Shown: positions 59,681-64,000 of the stretch, one piece after another
Numbering within the stretch: the stretch's first letter is position 1
Layout of the letters: each line of letters starts with the position of its first letter
Assembly (NCBI RefSeq): GCF_004353525.1
Contig: NZ_CP085524.1
Coordinates: 1,124,142 to 1,188,141, forward strand
Length of the DNA: 64,000 nucleotides
Direction of reading: 5' to 3'
DNA from: Zhaonella formicivorans
GTDB lineage: Bacteria; Bacillota; DUOV01; Zhaonellaceae
The notes under the pieces: model-generated
What the model was told of the DNA's origin: nothing
Database searches by the model: none
Seen by the model: the letters and a program-made list of their open reading frames with translations, nothing else
Program-made: the position numbers and the translations under genes

Positions 59681-60289
59681 TTGTTTAGTAAATTAACAAT
59701 CGAAGAATTTCTGCAGCAAGCTTCCAGCACCACTTTTCCCTCTCCGAAAGGGGGCAGTCTGGCGGCTTTGGCGGCTGCTTGTGCCGCTGCGCTGGTACAA
59801 ATGTGTGCAAGAGTCGCTGCTAAAAAGCAGCAAGGGACAACAAACGCTCAGGGTTTAACAGAAATTGAACGACAAGCGGAACAACTTAAACAGGAGTTGA
59901 ACAGCCTGATTAGCGAAGATGCGCTGGCCTATTTGGAAGTCATCCGGGCTTACAACTTGCCCAATAAAACCTGCGAAGAACACAAAAACCGTGCCAAAAT
60001 TATTTCACAAAAATTCCTGATGGCAACCCTTACTTTAATCATTATTGGTAAAAATTCCCAAAAATTACTCAAAGTAATAGAAAAAATGCAACCCCAATGT
60101 CCTGCCAGTTGTGTAGGCGATTTACATGTTGCCAGGACTTTTGCCAAAGCGGCGTTAGACAGTGCTCTATGGGGAATCGAAGCCAATCAGCCCAAAATAG
60201 CCATTCCCCAAGATAAACAGGAACTGCAGGTTCAGTTAGCTGCATTGGGTGTTGATTATTTTACTTACTTTGACAACAGATTTTTTTAA
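59681..60289 (+). CDS. fchA: Formimidotetrahydrofolate cyclodeaminase-like protein
   Basis: 202 residues from TTG 59681 (GAGGTG 6 nt upstream). A four- or five-helix bundle with the Gly-rich segment PSPKGGSLAALAAACAAALVQM near the N-terminus, typical of FTCD-C proteins. FchA makes methenyl-THF plus ammonia from formimino-THF; in purine- or glycine-fermenting and C1-using Clostridia. The end overlaps the convergent Dsr-like gene by 29 bp. Confidence 0.85.
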   Translation: MFSKLTIEEFLQQASSTTFPSPKGGSLAALAAACAAALVQMCARVAAKKQQGTTNAQGLTEIERQAEQLKQELNSLISEDALAYLEVIRAYNLPNKTCEEHKNRAKIISQKFLMATLTLIIIGKNSQKLLKVIEKMQPQCPASCVGDLHVARTFAKAALDSALWGIEANQPKIAIPQDKQELQVQLAALGVDYFTYFDNRFF

Positions 60290-60899
60290 AATCCGCCATA
60301 CCATGCTCTGCCAGCAGCACGCTCAAACGTTCCGTTTTGCCGTTCAATTTAGATTTCATGTACCCGTGCAAATTGTCCAGCAGTCCCAAAAGCTCCTCAA
60401 AACTGGCAAAAGGATATATTTCTTCTGCAAGTTTGGGGTGTCGCCCTAATTTCCCACCGGCAACTACTTTCAGGCCGGTTGCTCCAACCTGCCAAGCTCC
60501 CGCTTGGCACGCCCTAGTACATTCCCCGCAGCCTAGACACTTGCTCTCCAACAATACAGGAGCCCCGCCGGCTTCAAGCAAAGCGCCTTCTTTGCAAATC
60601 TGTATACAAGCCCCGCATTTTATGCACAGTTCGGGCTGAAAATTGAGCCGTACCTTACCGCTGATGCCTATATCCTTAATTTGCGGCTGAGAACATCCAT
60701 TGGGGCAGCCAGCGATTGCTATCCGGGAAATTCGGTGGTAGAGCAACATTTCATTCGCCCCCAAAAGACAGTCGAATTTATTCAGCAGCTGCTTAACTTT
60801 TTCAGCCAATTCCCCCGTATCAAGCAATGCATTGGGACAAGAGCCCTTCCCACGGCATTTCTCTACTATAAAAACGCCGCCTGTGTTGCTTTCTTTCAT
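60261..60899 (-). CDS. Compact siroheme/4Fe-4S reductase-like protein (Dsr-LP type)
   Basis: 212 residues. C-x5-C (CRGKGSC) and C-x3-C (CPNGC) are the ligand sets for a siroheme-coupled 4Fe-4S cluster; two ferredoxin clusters follow (CIKCGACIQIC and CLGCGECTRAC). This is about half the size of full sulfite or nitrite reductases, as in the Dsr-LP group of anaerobes. Substrate (sulfite, nitrite or other) unknown. Next to C1 and CO genes. Confidence 0.75.
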   Translation of the reverse strand: MKESNTGGVFIVEKCRGKGSCPNALLDTGELAEKVKQLLNKFDCLLGANEMLLYHRISRIAIAGCPNGCSQPQIKDIGISGKVRLNFQPELCIKCGACIQICKEGALLEAGGAPVLLESKCLGCGECTRACQAGAWQVGATGLKVVAGGKLGRHPKLAEEIYPFASFEELLGLLDNLHGYMKSKLNGKTERLSVLLAEHGMADFKKICCQSK

Positions 60900-61065
60900 T
60901 TTCCCGCCTCCTCTAAGTTGTCGTATCCGGAATGTATTAAATGTATTATTTCTACAACCTATTTCAACTTTCCTATTTCATACTCCAGAATATATTAATT
61001 GCACTAGTTTATCTATCCGCTTTAAAATTTTGCACGTGCCCGGTGGAACTTTTTTATATGTAATA

Positions 61066-61085
61066 AGGGCTTCGATTGAAGCCCT
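61066..61085 (-). terminator. Terminator of the CODH operon
   Basis: AGGGCTTC (61066-61073) pairs with GAAGCCCT (61078-61085) around GATT; T-rich sequence follows on the minus strand. It abuts the FAD oxidoreductase stop. Confidence 0.75.
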
Positions 61086-61091
61086 ATCAGA

Positions 61092-62342
61092 TTAAGCTAA
61101 AAAATAGCCGAAATTAAAATCTTCTTTAAATAAGAACTCTTTGTTCCGGGAAATATCTATTTTATTTTTAATCAGCGTATTATAAACACCTGCTTGGCGG
61201 ATATCTCCCACCAAGATCATCCCTACCAACCTGTTATCCTTCATAACCAGCTTCTTATATTTATTTTGGGCCTGATTTTCAATTACAATTTCCTCTAAGC
61301 CTTCACCTGCTTCCGTCAGACCTGCGGCAATTGCAGGAATTTCCCGGAACTCCACTGCATTCTGCATGCCTACTAAAGCAGTATAGGGTTTTTGAATACC
61401 GGCCATATTCAAGCCGGCAATCCTGCCCTGGACTACTGCGTTGGGCCAAATGGGCGTCAGCTTACGTTGACCGGTTACAGCATCTATGGTTTCCACCACA
61501 TCTCCGGCAGCATAAATATCGGGTTCATCAGTCTGCATAAACTCATCAACGACTATACCCCGATTAACCTTAATTGCCGTTCCCTGAACCAATTCAGTAT
61601 TAGCCTTTGTTCCGGTAGCTACAATAATCAGTTCGCATTTTAACGTCTCACCGTCTTCCAACCGTACACCTTTGCCTTTTTTACCGAACATTTTTTGCCA
61701 TATACCAGGATTGATAATTTCTTTGATGCCATTGCCGGTAATTATCCTTATACCTTCGCATAACATATCTTTTTCCAGAATTTTGGCAGCTTTGGCGTCA
61801 AATTGACTGGGCAGGATCTGGGGCAGTTTTTCAACTACAGTCAACTCCACTCCTCTGCTGTAAAGGGCGTATGCGGCCTCAAGCCCTACAAACCCTCCGC
61901 CAATAACCACAGCCCGCCGCACCCCTGGCAAGGCCTGAAGAATCTTTTTAGCATCATCCAGGTTCCGTAATCCAAAGATATTTTCCCCTTCAATCCCCGG
62001 AATAGGGGGAATAAAACTTCTGCTTCCGGTTGCAATTAAAAGTTTATCATAGGGTATGGTTTTACCGTTTTCCAGCGCCACTATTTTTTGGGCCGGATTG
62101 ATCTTCTGTGCTTTAACGCCGAAATAGGTTGTAATCCGGTTTTGAGAATAAAAATCTAAATTCCGGATCCTGATGGTATCCTCATCCCTGTCGCCGGACA
62201 AGTAGTCGGGTAAAAGACATTTGGAGTAAGCATGGTAGGCTTCATCAGTAATAATTGTAATATTTCCTTGTCGGTCAACTTCCCTGATCGTTTCCGCGCA
62301 TTTTACACCGGCAGCGCTGTTGCCAATGATTACATAGTTCAT
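61092..62342 (-). CDS. NAD(P)/FAD-dependent oxidoreductase of the CO dehydrogenase operon
   Basis: 416 residues. FAD site GNSAAGVKCAE at the N-terminus, NAD site VVIGGGFVGLEAAYAL at about 147, and ATGSRSFIP, AAGDVVE motifs of the CoA-disulfide reductase/NADH oxidase class. In many anaerobes this gene follows cooS-cooF and moves electrons from CO to NAD(P)+. Last gene of the operon. Confidence 0.9.
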   Translation of the reverse strand: MNYVIIGNSAAGVKCAETIREVDRQGNITIITDEAYHAYSKCLLPDYLSGDRDEDTIRIRNLDFYSQNRITTYFGVKAQKINPAQKIVALENGKTIPYDKLLIATGSRSFIPPIPGIEGENIFGLRNLDDAKKILQALPGVRRAVVIGGGFVGLEAAYALYSRGVELTVVEKLPQILPSQFDAKAAKILEKDMLCEGIRIITGNGIKEIINPGIWQKMFGKKGKGVRLEDGETLKCELIIVATGTKANTELVQGTAIKVNRGIVVDEFMQTDEPDIYAAGDVVETIDAVTGQRKLTPIWPNAVVQGRIAGLNMAGIQKPYTALVGMQNAVEFREIPAIAAGLTEAGEGLEEIVIENQAQNKYKKLVMKDNRLVGMILVGDIRQAGVYNTLIKNKIDISRNKEFLFKEDFNFGYFLA

Positions 62343-62361
62343 TTTATCCCTCCTAAAGCTT

Positions 62362-62859
62362 TTACACGGCTTTAGACATGGCTAGTTGTGCAGCGTTATG
62401 CCGCCTAAGTTCAGCAACAACTTTAGCTTCATCATAAATCAACGCCCCCTGTGGGCACGAGGCTACACAGGCCGGAACCTCCTTGCCACCGCAGCGATCG
62501 CATTTTAGAGCCAGTCTGGTCTCACCTTCTACAGGGGTGATTACGCCGTAAGGACAGGCCATAATACACATCCAACAGCCTACACATTTTTGTTCATGGC
62601 CTTCGTTGGTAACAATGCCTGTGACTTTATCTTTCTGCATAGCGCCGGTCATGCAAGCATCCACACAAGCCGGCTCTTCACAATGGCGGCACATTAAAGG
62701 CACCGGCTTGCCTCCAACTGATTCAACAGCAATTCTGGACCTGACTTTTTCCAGCATGGCGCCCACGATATCTTTGGAATTTGAATGTTCAGCCGCACAA
62801 GCTAAAGTGCAAGTCAGACATCCAACACATTTATCCAAATCAACAAAAATTTCTTTCAT
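62362..62859 (-). CDS. cooF: CooF-like 4Fe-4S electron-transfer protein
   Basis: 165 residues with four 4Fe-4S motif sets: CVGCLTCTLAC, CRHCEEPACVDAC, CVGCWMCIMACP and CDRC...CVASCP. It accepts electrons from CooS. It is 20 bp before the oxidoreductase gene and 107 bp after cooS, from which a strong hairpin separates it. Confidence 0.92.
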   Translation of the reverse strand: MKEIFVDLDKCVGCLTCTLACAAEHSNSKDIVGAMLEKVRSRIAVESVGGKPVPLMCRHCEEPACVDACMTGAMQKDKVTGIVTNEGHEQKCVGCWMCIMACPYGVITPVEGETRLALKCDRCGGKEVPACVASCPQGALIYDEAKVVAELRRHNAAQLAMSKAV

Positions 62860-62911
62860 CAGCCTATCCTCCTAATACTGTATAGATTTGGGAATAATCC
62901 TGTATTAAGTT

Positions 62912-62940
62912 ACTGGTGAAGCCTATTAGGCTTCACCAGT
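62912..62940 (-). terminator. Strong hairpin between cooS and cooF
   Basis: ACTGGTGAAGCC (62912-62923) pairs perfectly with GGCTTCACCAGT (62929-62940). There is no T run on the minus side, so it may limit or stabilise rather than stop the operon transcript. Confidence 0.6.
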
Positions 62941-62965
62941 TGTACAGGTAAACTAGACAGCTTCT

Positions 62966-64000
62966 TTATATCCCCAGAGCAGCGCGTTTCTGATTGATAT
63001 GCTCAAGCATTTTTCTGGCAGCTTCTACAGGATTTTCTTCAACCAGTACCTTACCGCCGGTTAAGCTTTCCACATCTTCCGTCAAGATCTTGGTAACCAG
63101 AGCGCTGCCTGTTACAGGAGGTACAGGACCAATATGGGTCAAGAGGCCAAAGGCTACTGCAAATACTCCGTCTGCTACCGCTTTTTGCTCCAGGTATTCA
63201 GGCGCGGAAGCCACCACGGGCAATTGGCTGGGATCTACACCTAAAGCATTAGCAATTGCTGTAACAGCTACCCCGATCCGGCCGATATCTACACAAGAAC
63301 CGAAGTTCAATACCGGCGGGATGCCAAGCATCTTGCATACTGCTTTGAGTCCTTCACCTGCTTCTTCAGCCGCTTCCGGTGTTTGCAGCCTTTCAATCTG
63401 AGAAGCGCTGCTCATACAGCCGGCTGCAATAACCAGTACGTCATTTTTGATGAGTTCTCGCATAATGGTAAGACCTTGGCTGTCATGTCCGTTTCTGTTA
63501 TTAGTACAACCAACTACAGCGGCTATACCTTTAATAGCTCCCTGTTTTACGGCATCAAGCAGCGGATCTAAACTTCCGCCTAAAGCGCCCAGAATTGTTT
63601 CTACAGAAAAACCGGCTACGGCAGGAGCCTTACCTTTGGGGATAACCACGCTGGATTTATCCCGTTGCTTGTATTGTTTGATAGCCATTTTAATAAGTTC
63701 TTTGGCCTGTTCGGAAACTTTTTCCGGTTCATAGTCCACATGGTCTTCCACGCCGGCCATTCTTAAAATCCGGTCCACGGAAACCAGCTTGGTATGGAAC
63801 TTGTCTGCAACTGCTTTCATGCCCGGAATAGAGCAATTCATATCCATCATCACCAGGTCTACAGCACCGGTAGCAATCATAAATTCCTGCGTAATCCAGT
63901 TACCTAGTTGACCGGCATAACCCTTGGCAGAAGTAGCGCTACGCTGCATTAGCTCTTGGCCGGTGCACATCGACCCGTAAACTTTAATGCCTTTAGCACC
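62966..64000 (-). CDS. cooS: Anaerobic carbon monoxide dehydrogenase, catalytic subunit (C-terminal part)
   Basis: The last 345 codons; the gene begins beyond the right edge. Residues of the nickel-iron C-cluster are visible: SMCTGQE, GCTNNRNGHD, AAGCMSSA and FGSCVDIGR. It oxidises CO to CO2. No acetyl-CoA synthase gene is in view, so this is probably a monofunctional CooS feeding CooF and the FAD oxidoreductase. Confidence 0.95.
   Translation of the reverse strand, partial: GAKGIKVYGSMCTGQELMQRSATSAKGYAGQLGNWITQEFMIATGAVDLVMMDMNCSIPGMKAVADKFHTKLVSVDRILRMAGVEDHVDYEPEKVSEQAKELIKMAIKQYKQRDKSSVVIPKGKAPAVAGFSVETILGALGGSLDPLLDAVKQGAIKGIAAVVGCTNNRNGHDSQGLTIMRELIKNDVLVIAAGCMSSASQIERLQTPEAAEEAGEGLKAVCKMLGIPPVLNFGSCVDIGRIGVAVTAIANALGVDPSQLPVVASAPEYLEQKAVADGVFAVAFGLLTHIGPVPPVTGSALVTKILTEDVESLTGGKVLVEENPVEAARKMLEHINQKRAALGI

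Overview
The window reads as chromosomal DNA from an anaerobic, spore-forming Firmicute of the class Clostridia, in the Peptococcaceae/Thermoanaerobacterales neighbourhood. Evidence: spore genes (germination protease gpr, two alpha/beta small acid-soluble spore proteins, ylbJ, ytrH, ytrI, a YjcZ-like micropeptide, a MASE3/PAS kinase), a FapR-controlled lipid locus, AGGAGG-type ribosome binding sites with many TTG/GTG starts, an AT-rich base composition, carbon monoxide dehydrogenase genes and cytochrome c nitrite reductase. I recognise no rRNA, tRNA or CRISPR array. Species-level assignment is not possible from this alone.

Layout. 1-5.6 kb: housekeeping block fapR (partial), rpmF, yceD, ackA, a patatin-like lipase, ylbJ, a coiled-coil protein and rsmD. 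5.7-21 kb: mostly minus-strand single genes: a four-hairpin RNA candidate, a UgtP-like glycosyltransferase, a MutT-like Nudix, an orphan DNA methyltransferase, a CapA lipoprotein, PcrB, a lone BMP-type lipoprotein, YajQ, a GAF/GGDEF-like/kinase protein lacking its phospho-acceptor His, polysaccharide deacetylase, a triple-XRE regulator, a five-copy array of a 57-bp hairpin repeat, FmdB, a GH26-like lipid-anchored or secreted glycosidase and YlaI. 21-30.5 kb: spore and small-protein region. 30.6-37.2 kb: bioBY under a BirA operator, then a tryptophan operon with an 11-triplet TRAP-type leader; trpE is frameshifted, and only the last ~20 codons of trpA remain (no trpB). 37.2-39.7 kb: an IS1634-like element between perfect ~250-bp direct repeats. 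40-44 kb: split chromate transporter, YtrH/YtrI, TusA-like, methyltransferase, lipoate ligase-like.

44-58 kb: a respiratory and regulatory region on the minus strand: six-heme lipoprotein, TatC, TatA, a response regulator with a c-heme sensor kinase, HybB/HybA-like menaquinol module, a second regulator whose phospho-acceptor Asp is Glu, structured intergenic RNAs, a niacin-type ECF S component, YpiB-like protein, a frameshifted NorB/CcoN-like fragment, and nrfH-nrfA translationally coupled to a CdaS-like diadenylate cyclase. 58-64 kb: DUF1540 protein, Sir2, formimido-THF cyclodeaminase, a compact siroheme/4Fe-4S Dsr-like protein, and a CO dehydrogenase operon cooS-cooF-FAD oxidoreductase running off the right end.

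How it fits: nitrite ammonification (NrfHA), membrane quinol oxidation (HybAB-like), Tat export, heme-based sensing and CO oxidation form the energy-metabolism half. The trp locus appears to be decaying while retaining its regulatory leader. The most unusual items are the hairpin-repeat array and several intergenic structured RNAs, the nrfA/diadenylate cyclase coupling, the two signalling proteins with altered phospho-acceptor residues, and the long direct repeats around the insertion sequence.
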